DNA of 64,000 nt from Cymbomonas tetramitiformis (Eukaryota; Chlorophyta; Pyramimonadophyceae; Pyramimonadales; Pyramimonadaceae), in assembly GCA_001247695.2 (NCBI GenBank), contig LGRX02033388.1:1-64000 (forward strand), given 5' to 3'. Positions within the stretch are counted from its first letter, which is position 1; each line of letters opens with the position of its first letter. Positions 41,686 to 51,685 of this stretch are shown piece after piece. The translations under genes were made by a program, and so were the position numbers. Below the pieces are notes generated by a model. The model did no database searches. It was not told the origin of the DNA and worked only from the letters and a program-made list of their open reading frames with translations.

Positions 41686-43587
41686 TGGTGATAGTTACCG
41701 CGACATTCAGGGAACGAGTTGCGGAAATGCGGTGTTAAAGGCAGCGAAGGTCACCTGATTTGAAGGTCTCCGGTACGTTCACAAGTTCGTTTTGAAAGCA
41801 GGCCGACTTTCGTCATGTTGTGTAGGGTGCAGCCAGATGGGCACCTGAGCAAAATGAAGGACCGCGCGACAGGATGCGATGCTCTGTTCTTTCTCGTGAG
41901 CGGTGGGTTACGTGACACGCGAGATATATCACCGCAAGTCAATTTTACCAACTCCATGATTATATTGAGCAGCGAGCGGAGCTATGCGAACCTTGGTAGG
42001 GCGTTGCTGCTGCAGCCTGGTTTCACAAAACAACCAGAGGGCGAGACTTGAAGCTTTGCTGAGACTCCTCCCCCTTGCGGTCCAGTCGATGCTCAAAAGA
42101 CTTTGACGCACTATAACTAGTCGCGAATCGCTTATCGATTATCAGATCCCGGCAGTTACTTGAACCATAGATATGTTGTGGCAAAGTGAGCTAGTTTGCC
42201 TCGACGATGCCTGCTGTGCATTTTAATCTCGTGACGACCATCGTGAGTTGTGCAAAGTCGTGCAATATCTCGTGTGGATTGCTGTAATGTCGCCACACGC
42301 TGCAGCGCCAGCCATGCATGCTCCCGCGCCAGCAATATTTGCGGAAGTCACTCAGCGCAATCATGAACGATGGCATATAATGTAAAATATTACACGCTGC
42401 ACCCGTGTGCACTCCACATGCGATGCATGCATGCATGTGCACCACACGCGTAGTGCGCATCGTGCACTGGCACATATGCATACAACATATCGATCATGAT
42501 TCTGCTCTTCTCCGACAGTGGCAACGGTGTCCGTTGCTGGCCGACGTGTTTGTGGTATTATCGCATGTGGGAACGGTCACCTCGTTTAGAATGTAGGCTC
42601 TACGAATATGTGCGACTCCGCTTTGCAGACTAGAACACTCGTGGTGGAGGTTGATGAGACAACCGCCGCGTGCTCCGTTTTACAATATTTCAGTTGGTAT
42701 ATATGGTGCAAGCTCTCTCGCACGTTCATGCTTGTGCACTACATTATGCATGTGTGAGATTAGAAGCGCGTGTGAATTGATGTCGCCATGCCCAGCAACC
42801 AACCATGCATGCTCTCGAAACAAATTAGCTTTCGCACGCACGCACGCACGCATCGCGCGCGCGCGTACACATCAATCACACGCACGCACACGACCGTCAG
42901 TATCCATTCCGTATCATGTTGCGCATAACAGACTATTGGGAATAAATGAATCTCGATCATCGTCTAAAAACCTTCATTTTGACACAATTTTCGTCGTCTA
43001 AAAAATATTGCCACGTCATCTGAAATGTGCCACGTAAGCGACACGTAAGCGACACGTAAGTCGTCCCGCAAGTTTTATTACAAAATATTACTCAAATTAA
43101 TTATTTGTGCATGATGCTTTCGTACTCGGCGAGTCCCGGTAGATTCTTTTGTTGCATTTTTGTTCATATGCATGCATATCATGTACAAGTATGCAAATAT
43201 ATATGGCTACATCCATGTGCAGTTTTGGACGGCATGCACGGTACACGTTTAATTTATGGATGTGCATATTCAGATGCGTCAATTCCCAGAAAACAAGTTG
43301 CAACTGAGATGGGTACTAGCATATGATACACAAATCTATATCATCATACAAATTTAATCAATATTCGCCAAATATGTGTCCATGATGTCTTCTAGGCAAG
43401 AGATTTCGATTCATTTCACAGTGCTAAGGCTACTATATTGCTGATACATTGGAATCTATATCGTCAATCCAAAATTATTCGCGGCACTTGTAGAAACCGC
43501 AGCACTTGTAGGTTTCAATTCCCTCGATAGCGAGGTAACGTTGACGGCAATGTTGACGCTCTATCGGAGAACTTAAATGGCAGAGCT
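41686..43587. other. No recognised gene; short microsatellites
   Basis: Contains GCATGCATGCATGC at 42424 and (CGCA)n/(CG)n at 42836-42868, and a GCGACACGTAA triplication at 43036-43062. Frames present are short and unsupported. Confidence 0.5.
43525..43578. repeat. 3'-flank hairpin block, copy 1
   Basis: GCGAGGTAACGTTGACGGCA and then ATGTTGACGCTCTATCGGAG lie just downstream of the 134-residue minus-strand gene. A related block (GACAGGTAACGTTGACGGTA, ending ACCTGTCGGAACTT) follows the 84-residue gene at 46422-46466, where GACAGGT and ACCTGTC can pair. It may be a shared 3' end or terminator-like region. Confidence 0.6.
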
Positions 43588-43992
43588 TCATTGGTCAAGG
43601 CAATTGCATCGCACGCAATATATGTCGATTGCATCTTCTCGTTGATCCCGCGGAATAATAAGCGCCCAAGTGACGTCGACTGGAATGACCAGTGTCCTTG
43701 GGGTGACCCATTCGTTCCCTATTGGGGTCTGGTCGGGATAACGTTCCGGTTCAATAAGGTCAAAAAACATGTATTTCCGAATTCTCCGGGTGTAGCGCCA
43801 CCAAACGATCGGCAAGTCCTGCCGGACATGTCTGTCCTCGTAGGGGATGCTTAAGAACTTACATATCATCCAGCTGTCTACATTGCATTGAGGACATCGC
43901 TGGTGGACCATTCCATGTGTATTGATAGCGTCTGCACTGGCTTCATCAAGATCGCGTGTCCCATAAACTCCGAATCGTAGAATTGAAGGCAT
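43588..43992 (-). CDS. Intronless Cys-rich small protein (134 aa)
   Basis: ATG 43992 (MPSILRFGVYGTRDLDEASA) to TGA 43588. Two CxxC pairs, RCPQCN near residue 33 and YCVRCNC near the C-terminus, could bind zinc; between them lie PIVWWRYTRRIRKYMFFDLI and acidic segments. No family is recognised. A TATA box (GGTATAAAAG, 44024-44015) is only 23 bases from this ATG, which would leave almost no leader, so translation may instead begin at the in-frame ATG at 43911 (MVHQRCPQCN). The gene shares promoter and 3'-flank features with the 84-residue and MYND genes, which suggests a small family. Confidence 0.6.
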   Translation of the reverse strand: MPSILRFGVYGTRDLDEASADAINTHGMVHQRCPQCNVDSWMICKFLSIPYEDRHVRQDLPIVWWRYTRRIRKYMFFDLIEPERYPDQTPIGNEWVTPRTLVIPVDVTWALIIPRDQREDAIDIYCVRCNCLDQ

Positions 43993-44013
43993 AACGTGGT
44001 CACGATATTACAG

Positions 44014-44167
44014 GCTTTTATACCTGTAGATAACAATGCTTGCAAGGTGATTAGCAGTTGAAGCGAGCGTCGCCCATAGCAAAAGTCGAAAATATATATT
44101 GTGAGGATAAATGGGGAGCTATAATACCTGCAGATGGCAATGCTTGCAAGGTAAGTAGCAGATGTTT
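44014..44167 (-). promoter_or_regulatory. Duplicated TATA-containing promoter block
   Basis: On the minus strand CTTGCAAGCATTG(T/C)(T/C)ATCT(A/G)CAGG followed by TATAAAAGC or TATTATAGC occurs twice (44046-44014 and 44155-44123). The second copy lies upstream of the first by 109 bases. The inner copy has a consensus TATA box and is placed to serve the 134-residue gene. Confidence 0.65.
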
Positions 44168-44465
44168 GAAGGTATGGTTGAAGGTGCGTATGTCAGAAGA
44201 AACAAGGGGAAATAAATCTTCAAGGGTCGGGCAAGAGCTTTTGTACCTGGTCGTGAGTGGACCGCGGGTCGTGCAAGAGTAGTGTACTTTTCGTCCAATC
44301 AAAATCGTATATCTCGCACATGCGGGATCACTTAGTCGCCGATTTTTTAATCAAAGATAAAACACAACCGAGGCAGAAAACCCCATACACAGGCACATCA
44401 GCATATCGGTAAGAAACACAAGCCATTGGCGAATGAACATGCGATTACATTATACACTTCTACCA

Positions 44466-46264
44466 GAAAAGAAAAAAGAAAAAGGAAAAACCACGCCCGT
44501 TGGGCGTATGAGTAAATTAATTTCCCCGGCCCTACTCTGGGCCGGACCGCCACAAGTGGCGGTCTTGAAGGGACAATTTACACTGGGTGGTTTTCATCTA
44601 TTTCCTCCTCTTGCTTCTCTTGTCTGAGTCTTCTGTATAGCTGGTAGGTGCTGTGTGCGTAGTTCACCGTCAGGTCGTGTATCCTTTGTAGTGCCTGTAT
44701 GGCCTCTTTTCTGTCGAGCCCAAGTTGCTCGAGTATGTCTCGGTTGTGTTTGTACACCGTGCCTGTCCTGCCCACTGCAAAGACATGGAGTTTGGCACGG
44801 AATCCGTGTCTACGTAGCAATTGTAGCAGTGGTCCGTATTTCATGTATTTTTCCAAGAGCTTGGGTCCCCATTTTTCGTCGTCGGTGTGGGCCACCTCAA
44901 TGAGGTGTAAGTTTTTGACTTTTGCTGGCGCTTCCTATTGTGTGCATTCCCACCCGTCCTCCAGGTCTTCCAGGCCCTCTATCATGACTATGTCTACAAA
45001 GCTCGATATGGTGTCGGGCCCATCGTTTTTGCCTGGGTTGTCCTTCCCGTCATGTCTGCATTGCCCTCTGGTGAGTATGTAATTCGGGAGTACCCTTGGC
45101 TTAACCCCTGGGTCCCTCTTTTTTCCGGTGTAGGCGAGGACTTTGCACCCTCCTTTCCTATGGTGGTCAAGTATGTGTTTAAGTTCGTCTGCGTGGGCGT
45201 CCGCCCTATCCGAGAACATTCCTCGCATTTGTGGGTTGTTGCATCCACCTAGGGCGTGCCCTACCCTCATGAGGAAGCCCTTTGCGTAGTCCACCCCTTT
45301 GTGTCCACATCCTTCCAGGGTGCACTTTCCGCTTCCTCCGGCTGAGTTTTTCGCCATCTCATAGTCTTGTGCTGGCAGTATTCTCAGTCTGCATTTGAGT
45401 ATAGTTTTTCGTGCCGCGTAGGTGGCTCGTTTCCAGAAGCCGTTCGCTATTTTGTGCAGCGGCTTGTCTCCCTTGAGGTGCCCCATTGTTTCGTTTAGCC
45501 AGTTTTCAGTGGCCTTGCCCTCTTGAACCGGGGGGGCGTTCCTGTTTTTCGTTCTGTTGTGTGTCATGTCGTGCTTTCGTTGTTTCCATCTTGTTCTGGG
45601 CATCGGGTCCTCCATCATCACATGGACTCTGGACTCCTCCGTGACCCGGTCATGGTGGGCTTGTCTTTCCTTTGCCGGCTCCCCTTGAGGCGCCTCCTGC
45701 TGTTCAACGAGTTCATTGAGCATCCCAAAAATTTCCTCGTCATTGTGTTCCTCTTGGGGCAATTCAAGTCTCTCCGCGAGCTCGTTGAGTTCCTCAAGTA
45801 TTTCTTCCCCTTCAGAGGGTTGGGGTGGTGTCTCTGCGGGTTTGGGGTCACTTCCTCGGGTGAGGTCCGTTCTGCCCTCTGTTTCCCAGTATTCTTGTTG
45901 CTCCTGTGTTGCATGCATAAAGAGCATCTCCTCTTCCTCCCTTTGTTCCATCATGGTCTTTATTTGTCTATCTTCTTCATCCCGGGTCTGGTCGGCTTGT
46001 TGCTGCTGGTTGGGCATCGGGTCCCGTGTTATCGCTTGTTCCTCTTCAGTTTGTTGTGCTTGGTCATGGTGCGCCTCCCACCTGAAAATGTGCTCTGTTT
46101 TCAGTTGGTGGGTCCAGGTTGTGGGTTCTCCCTGGAGCTCGGTCATTTTTGCTGAGAGTCTGCTGTTTCCTTGGGCTTGCCGTTCACGGAGTAGGGTGGT
46201 TACATATTTTTGTACCGCGAGCTTTCCTTTTAGCTCCCTGCTGTCCGAATCCCCGCCTGGTATC
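44466..46264 (-). mobile_element. 5'-truncated LINE insertion with 13-bp target duplication
   Basis: The identical 13-mer TACACTTCTACCA flanks this segment at 44453-44465 and 46265-46277. The inside carries, on the minus strand, the C-terminal part of a non-LTR retrotransposon polyprotein and a 3' untranslated tail with three hairpins (CCGCCACTTGTGGCGG, CGGCCC..GGGCCG, CGCCCAACGGGCG) that ends in a pyrimidine-rich tract (TTTTTCCTTTTTCTTTTTTC) rather than poly-A. Truncation at the 5' side is usual for target-primed insertion. The upstream reverse transcriptase core is absent. Confidence 0.88.
44578..46146 (-). pseudogene. LINE polyprotein C-terminal fragment with in-frame TAG
   Basis: The frame is open from 46264; the first ATG (46146, MTELQGEPTTWTHQLKTEHI) is not a convincing natural start. 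It has a Glu/Gln-rich segment, then a Cys/His region (KCTLEGCGHKGVDYAKGFLM) and RVGHALGGCNNPQMRGMFSD, a pattern found after the RT core in non-LTR elements. A TAG (44937-44935) interrupts it. Directly beyond, in the same frame, LHLIEVAHTDDEKWGPKLLE and VFAVGRTGTVYKHNRDILEQ continue and end at 44578, resembling the C-terminal nuclease-like region of such elements. One stop in an otherwise intact frame points to recent inactivation, or to readthrough. Confidence 0.75.
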
Positions 46265-46421
46265 TACACTTCTACCACATTGTTAACATATGTTTAAGTA
46301 TACTATTCTTATCGAAAAGTAGTCGAAAATCTAACCCTCGGGAGGTTGCAATCATAAGTACTCGAAATCAAAGTGGAATCAAGATAACATTCTCGTAGCC
46401 GCCGTGGTTTCAATCGCCGCG

Positions 46422-46466
46422 ACAGGTAACGTTGACGGTAACGTTACGGCTGAACCTGTCGGAACT
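46422..46466. repeat. 3'-flank hairpin block, copy 2
   Basis: GACAGGTAACGTTGACGGTA then ACGTTACGGCTGAACCTGTC; the ends pair as a 7-bp stem and the block is homologous to 43525-43578. It overlaps the last codons of the 84-residue gene. Confidence 0.65.
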
Positions 46467-46698
46467 TGAACCGAAAGGCAAGGTCGTTTCGAAACACACA
46501 TCGAAAATACCCCAACGTGCATTTATTGCCTTCCGCATTCCTGCACATATAACATTCATTGTAGTTCCTCCACAACATTCGAACAGTCATACCATGAGGA
46601 AGATAGTCAAAATTCCTCATTCTCATTCTGGGGGCAGTAGGGCATGTTGCATACATTCCAAGAACATAGGCAACAATACATTCTCGCTTGGATGGCAT
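46444..46698 (-). CDS. Intronless Cys-rich small protein (84 aa)
   Basis: ATG 46698 (MPSKRECIVAYVLGMYATCP) to TAA 46444. Cysteines cluster in NECYMCRNAEGNKCTLGYFR. A TATA-like GGTATTTAAG lies at 46780-46771, about 73 bases upstream. The protein begins MPS like the 134-residue neighbour and shares its 3'-flank block. No family is recognised; a short zinc-binding protein is a guess from the cysteines. Confidence 0.5.
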   Translation of the reverse strand: MPSKRECIVAYVLGMYATCPTAPRMRMRNFDYLPHGMTVRMLWRNYNECYMCRNAEGNKCTLGYFRCVFRNDLAFRFKFRQVQP

Positions 46699-47083
46699 GG
46701 TTGGATGAGGTGGCAGGTAAAGAAAGTAAAGTGTCAACCTGAAAAGTGAGCTGTGAGGACAAGGTAGGTGCTTAAATACCTCAGTAGTGTGGCCGTCGTG
46801 ATTTCAGTTGGCCTATCAAATGACCTCTTTCAGGTGGGTCGGATCGAAGGCCCGTATGTCACAAACATAGCATGTCACAACATTGGAAATGTGAAACGTC
46901 GATAATAATTTCATTCAAAATATGTTCGAATACAATCATATTCAACGGTGTTCCAACGATAAGTCAATTTGCTCAATGACAAAGCTATATGTTGTCGCTC
47001 TATGTTGTCGCAAATGAGTATTTTAGGCAAGAAATAGAGCTTATGATCTTGGAAAGTCTTGGACCTGCCGAATTATTAGCCTA

Positions 47084-47971
47084 TCAGATACCCGGTACTA
47101 GTCCGCTCGGATCGAAGGTACCTACACATACATATATACTATTACTTTGCAACGAAGGTGTGACTGCGAAGATACTTATCTTGTCTGCATTGTCAATCAT
47201 ACTATGAAAGCAACCTCTGAAGTATGATTTTCGGGCACCTTTCTTGCAGATGCAAATCATCAACCGACCAAACGGAATGAGACGGTAAAATGGATAAGAA
47301 TATCCGCATCCCCAAGGGTTCCATATTTTGGAGTATACAAACTCCATCCTTGCTGTATACTTCTGAAAGTGAGGGGTTTTGAAAATTGTGGCGTCCCGCA
47401 TTTCAATGCGTACCGAGGTAACGATTTGCCCGCCAGATATCTGCTGTCTCACGATGGGGCGACCCTTTGAAATTCCTGCAAAACATGCGACGCATTGGAT
47501 TTCCCAAAAGTATAGAAACTGCAGGCATTCCCCATAGGACCAAGCACTCATTGAATTCCGTTCTGCTGGATGTCGCGTATCCCCCGGGTACTTAAACAAA
47601 GGTCGGCATCTTGCATATGGCTGTCCTAACATATGACCCCTTACACAACGACAGAAAAACTTATGCCGTGCGTAATCAGCTTTCTGACAAGTTTGGGGGG
47701 CTTTGCAGTAATTCGCAAGATAGCAGCCGGTACACGTTGCAAGTTGTGAACGATCTTGAAGCCCGCAGTGCAGGCAAACTGGGCACAAATGTTTCATCCG
47801 TAAAGGCAGATTATCATGCACGCTTGCGTCATACATTTGAAATTGTATCTTATGGTCCTCTTCCATCGATTTCTTGAGCGCTAATTCTGAGGGCGGGGAC
47901 TCTTCAGGGAACCATAGTAACCAAACGTTTTTATCTGGATTTTCCTTCCACAAAGTAGCAAGTATTGTCAT
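47084..47971 (-). CDS. MYND zinc-finger protein, intronless
   Basis: ATG 47971 (MTILATLWKENPDKNVWLLW) to TGA 47084, 295 residues. The frame extends upstream to 48109 but covers the TATA box, so 47971 is preferred. A MYND finger lies at about residues 68-110: CPVCLHCGLQDRSQLATC, then GCYLANYC, CQK and HKFFC, giving the usual Cys/His spacing for two zinc ions. MYND domains bind Pro-rich partners and often occur in chromatin or signalling regulators. The C-terminal ~180 residues (SYGECLQFLYFWEIQCVACF, CGYSYPFYRLIPFGRLMICI) match no fold I know. It lacks introns, unlike most genes in the window. Confidence 0.78.
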   Translation of the reverse strand: MTILATLWKENPDKNVWLLWFPEESPPSELALKKSMEEDHKIQFQMYDASVHDNLPLRMKHLCPVCLHCGLQDRSQLATCTGCYLANYCKAPQTCQKADYARHKFFCRCVRGHMLGQPYARCRPLFKYPGDTRHPAERNSMSAWSYGECLQFLYFWEIQCVACFAGISKGRPIVRQQISGGQIVTSVRIEMRDATIFKTPHFQKYTARMEFVYSKIWNPWGCGYSYPFYRLIPFGRLMICICKKGARKSYFRGCFHSMIDNADKISIFAVTPSLQSNSIYVCVGTFDPSGLVPGI

Positions 47972-48061
47972 TGCAATTGATTGAACTGCGATGGATGTGA
48001 ATAAAGGTGCGTCGATGAAGTGTCGAGCGGGAAAATGAATTTGGAAGAGAGGGGAATGGGT

Positions 48062-48152
48062 TTTATACCTCAATGGTGCACTAGTCGTCGTGGTACGGGT
48101 CAACTTCATTTAACCAATAGAATCAGGCAATCGCAATGAAAGCGGAGGCATG
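48062..48152 (-). promoter_or_regulatory. TATA box and CCAAT-type site of the MYND gene
   Basis: Minus-strand GGTATAAAA at 48070-48062 lies 91 bases before ATG 47971. An inverted CCAAT (ATTGGTTAA on the minus strand, near 48115) lies about 45 bases further upstream. A similar CATTGAGGTATAAAA/ACTGAGGTATTTAA pairing is seen at the 84-residue gene, which suggests common regulation. Confidence 0.6.
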
Positions 48153-48371
48153 TCACCCGCCCCATAAATGACATCGGTTCCACAACAACATATGTATAGC
48201 ATGCCGCCCATACTTTTGCAGAATATACTTTATATTTACAACTGTCATATCAAGATATACCATACGTGTTTCATCAGCGTACTTCTGCACTGAGACAATA
48301 GGTTATTAAGACTATCAACAAATATTGACCTAGGTGCTGGCACCATGTCCTAGCAGGGAAATCATCATTGC

Positions 48372-49389
48372 CTAGCGAGCTTTACTATTCTTGTTCTGAT
48401 CGGATCCCGGATTTCCGCCTGGTGCCACTTTCCGCTTAGGTATAGGCCCCGCCTTCTTGGCGGCCTCAGCCTTCTGTTTCTTGGCGGCCTCGGCGGCCTC
48501 GGCCTTCTGTTTCTTGGCGGCATCCTCCTGTTTCTTGGCGGCCTTGACGGCCTCGGCCTGCTGCCGCTTGGCGGACTTGTCGGCCTCGGCGGCCTCGGCC
48601 TGCTGTTTCTTGGCGGCCTTGGCGGCCTCGGCCTCCTGCTGCTTGGCGGTCTTGGCGGCCTCGGCGGCCTCGGCCTGCTGTTTCTTGGCGGCCTTGGCGG
48701 CCTCGGCCTCCTGCTGCTTGGCGGCCTTGGCGGCCTCGGCCTCCTGCTGCTTGGCGGCCTTTTCCGTTTCCCTCATTTCGACCGCCGTCTTCTTCTCCCG
48801 CTTCCTCTCGACTTTCCCTTGCTCTTTACGATGTGCCTCTCTCTGCACTCCTTTTCACCTCGTCGTATTCCTGCTTGCTCAACACTTCGTCGGCCAAAGA
48901 AAAAAATCCATCAGTAGGAAACCTAATAATGCGCTCTTTCGCTGAGTCGACCATACCTTGCTCCCTGCATCCAAGACACCAGCACTTGTTAAAACCGATA
49001 TACAGTTGGCAAAGTATTTTTCAAATAATGGATGTAGACATGACTGCTTACCTATCGAAAGCGACGGAACCCAATCCCAACATGTTGGCGGCTACCGAAG
49101 TGGTCCCCGAACCGCAGCACGCATCCAAGATGAAGTGATGTTCGTGATGAAGAGGTAACATCCCCTCGTACGCAGATTTCTCCCTCGCTTCCCCCTCTAA
49201 CTCAGGACCTCGCATATGGGTATTGATGATGTCGTGGATGAGCTTCAGCGGCTTCTGGTGTTTGTTAATTCTCTTCGGAGTTATTGGCGAATTTCGACGA
49301 GTGTACAGGGGCATATTCCCAGGTGTTGGTTCGGCAAGAAGCCAAGAACTGCCTATCGACGACATCACTATCCGCATTTTCCTCCTCAC
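48372..49389 (-). CDS. SAM-dependent DNA methyltransferase-like protein with Lys/Ala/Gln-rich tail
   Basis: An exon on the minus strand reads NKHQKPLKLIHDIINTHMRG and then HHFILDACCGSGTTSVAANM, LGLGSVAFDR: the KP motif and the FxGxG SAM-binding loop (here CCGSGTT) of amino-methyltransferases that make N6-adenine or N4-cytosine in DNA. It ends at GATAG|GTAAGC (49052). An 87-base GT-AG intron is removed and the next exon (from 48964) continues in frame REQGMVDSAKERIIRFPTDG, FFSLADEVLSKQEYDEVKRS. An (AG)n run at 48845-48837 then shifts the frame into REAHRKEQGKVERKREKKTA and a ~110-residue tail of EAAKAAKQQ-type repeats, stop TAG 48372. The catalytic (D/N/S)PP(Y/W) motif was not found; upstream, two overlapping frames near 49300 suggest another shift. 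It could be a decayed gene, or one with base errors. Confidence 0.62.
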
Positions 49390-51496
49390 CGAGAACTCTA
49401 ATCAAGTTCTTCATCCAGGGAAACCTCTTATGGGTGGGTGGGCAATTCCCGGAATAGAGGGGACTAGATGACTAAAACTAGAGGCACGCAAGATCTCAAA
49501 CCGACCCCGAAATTCAGCAAAAGCTACGCAAGATTTAAAAAAATTGCGCAGCGCATCCGCCGCAAAGGGTCGAAATTGCTGAAAATCTGAGACGATTTAG
49601 ATCCTGGGTACCTGCGGAGTGCCGAAGTTACGGCCTATGCGTGAGTGCCTTATGCGTGCCAAGAGAAGGGCAACGCGCGCACCTCAAAAGATTGTCGTTG
49701 AGCTGAATTCCTTCACTCCAACGCGGCTCCAAGGGGACCTGGAACCCTCAAACACAACCAACGCCGCGGAACGCAAGCACAAGAACAGGCATTCTCGATT
49801 TCGTAGAACTTGCTAGGCTAGCTAATTACGCGAGGCAAGGTTGCATTCAATCAGAGTTTGCGCAAAACATCAAGGAAGCAACGCGGAAAAACGGACTAAT
49901 TACCATTTTGTAAGAGTCTACACCCTTGCTTCTCCTCTTCTTTACACTTTCGGACTTATCTATTTCTACTATTAAACGACCGCACGAGGTATGGTTTCGA
50001 TACTACGGTTGGTCCACTATTCGGAATACGATCTCGTTATTCTTTCAAGTATGCTTTCAGTGTATGCTTTCATTACACAATATACAGCGGTTACAGTTTC
50101 TTACTTTTTACCTTACAAATTATTCAGTTCAGTTCTCATCTCCGAAACTGGTTACACTTAGAGTTCTTATGCATTTGCAAGGCTCATGAACTCTTTCCAT
50201 AACTCAACTGTACTGAGTACTCCGTACAACAGGCTAGGCACCTCACATCAACATCATTCTGATCGGTCCTACTGTACTCCGTACTGAGTACTCTTGCGTT
50301 TTGTACTTAGCCGTTTTTCTTGCTCTTGTGCTTGCTTCCTAGCACACGCGCGGGGGGTTGGCTATCTTGACTTTGGGCATGCATGTGATAAATCGTGATG
50401 CCTCAACACATTATCAAACCTTAAAAAGTCTTAACATGCCATCAGAGATGAGGTATATAGCCTAGGTGAACCTACCAATACGTTCGGTTTGTGGTAACCC
50501 GCCGTAAGCAATTGCCTCAACCCACCAGTCGACCCTATCGACTTGGCATATCATTTTCATGAAATAAATCAGTCGGAGTGCATTATATTAGGGTATCTAC
50601 GGTCGAAAGGACTCATAATAGTTATCCCGAAGCATAGGTTCGATGCCTCAACTCGATTTGTGCATGAGTTATAGGCCATTCAAAATTGCTCTAACGGTGG
50701 GCTAACCCACCTTAACCCCGGGAGAATAGGCAATATCGGAGCATCCTTGCGCTTGCAATCAAGACATCGACCACGGCAAGCATCGTTCCTCAAACCACCG
50801 ACCCTTATGATCTCCATGCAAGGCAAATTCCCTAGCTGTGCTAGTGGTCCTATTCGGTAACTGTCATTCAATCATTCAATCATACATACAACTTAATCAG
50901 CAGCAGCAGCAGGAGCAGCAAAGCTCGAATCCCAACGGGCGACGCAGTGGAAATTGGCATCTGACGATCCCCCCTTGCGTGATGCACGCCGCAGTCGCCA
51001 CCTCGCCATCGCAGTCGCGTGTCTGAAGCCGCGACGCCACCCCGACGTCATGGCATGGCAGACCCGATGCGCAGCGTGTGCATGCTGAGAATGCAACCAT
51101 CTGAGCGCGCCACGTCGGAACGATAATTAATCAAGTCGCGGCGATCGTCCGATTCGCTTCGTTTGGAATGTTGCATTCGCATCACTGTACCGCGATCATG
51201 ACACTTCCATCGCCATGGCATGGCAGATTTTGCTCCAACAAAAATAGCGAGGAGCGACAGTCATAATTACGGGCATCGCGGCGCGCCACGACAGATTGAT
51301 GATTTATGGCATCGCGCTGCCCGTCCGATTCGCTTCGTTGGAAATTTTGCTTCGCGTCACTGAATTTACATGGGGCGGGGCGCGATGATGTCGGGCGCGC
51401 GGGGGGTTGAAGAAAGGGCGCGCGCGTGATGAATTGTGTCACGTAATATTTATATAGTAATATATAGTAATATATGTATATATTATTTATTCACGC
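49390..51496. other. No recognised gene in 2.1 kb
   Basis: The minus strand here should carry the N-terminal half of the methyltransferase, but no motif is recognisable. A CAG run (AGCAGCAGCAGCAGGAGCAG) lies at 50899. An inverted single copy of the 51.5-kb minisatellite unit lies at 50970-50999. A GTACTCCGTACTGAGTACT motif occurs twice near 50212-50295. Confidence 0.45.
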
Positions 51497-51685
51497 GACT
51501 GCGGCGCGCATCACGCAAGGGGGCGACCGCGGCGTGCATCACGCAAGGGGGCGATCGCGGCGCGCATCACGCGGGGCGACCGCGGCGCGCATCACGCAAG
51601 GGGCGACCGCGGCGCGCATCACGCAAGGGGGGCGACTGCGGCGCGCATCACGCAAGGGGGGCGACTGCGGCGTGCATCACGCAAT
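51497..51685 (+). repeat. GC-rich minisatellite, seven ~26-29-bp units
   Basis: Seven copies of GCGGCGCGCATCACGCAAGG plus GGGCGAC(C/T), with length changes only in the G run. AT-rich DNA flanks both sides. The reverse complement of one full unit occurs singly at 50970-50999. Confidence 0.92.

Noticed and set aside
44935..44937. Genome-wide UAG reassignment to Gln
   Set aside because: Other frames here end in TAG (for example 48372, 33797, 17016) and only one internal TAG is seen, in a mobile element.
44698..46297. Plus-strand proteins over the LINE
   Set aside because: They are antisense to the clearly retroelement-like minus-strand frame.
43525..48152. Integrated giant-virus segment
   Set aside because: Intronless Cys-rich genes with TATA boxes hint at it, but no virus hallmark gene (capsid, packaging ATPase, polymerase) is present.
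51497..51685. CRISPR-like array
   Set aside because: Units differ only in G-run length and there are no unique spacers.
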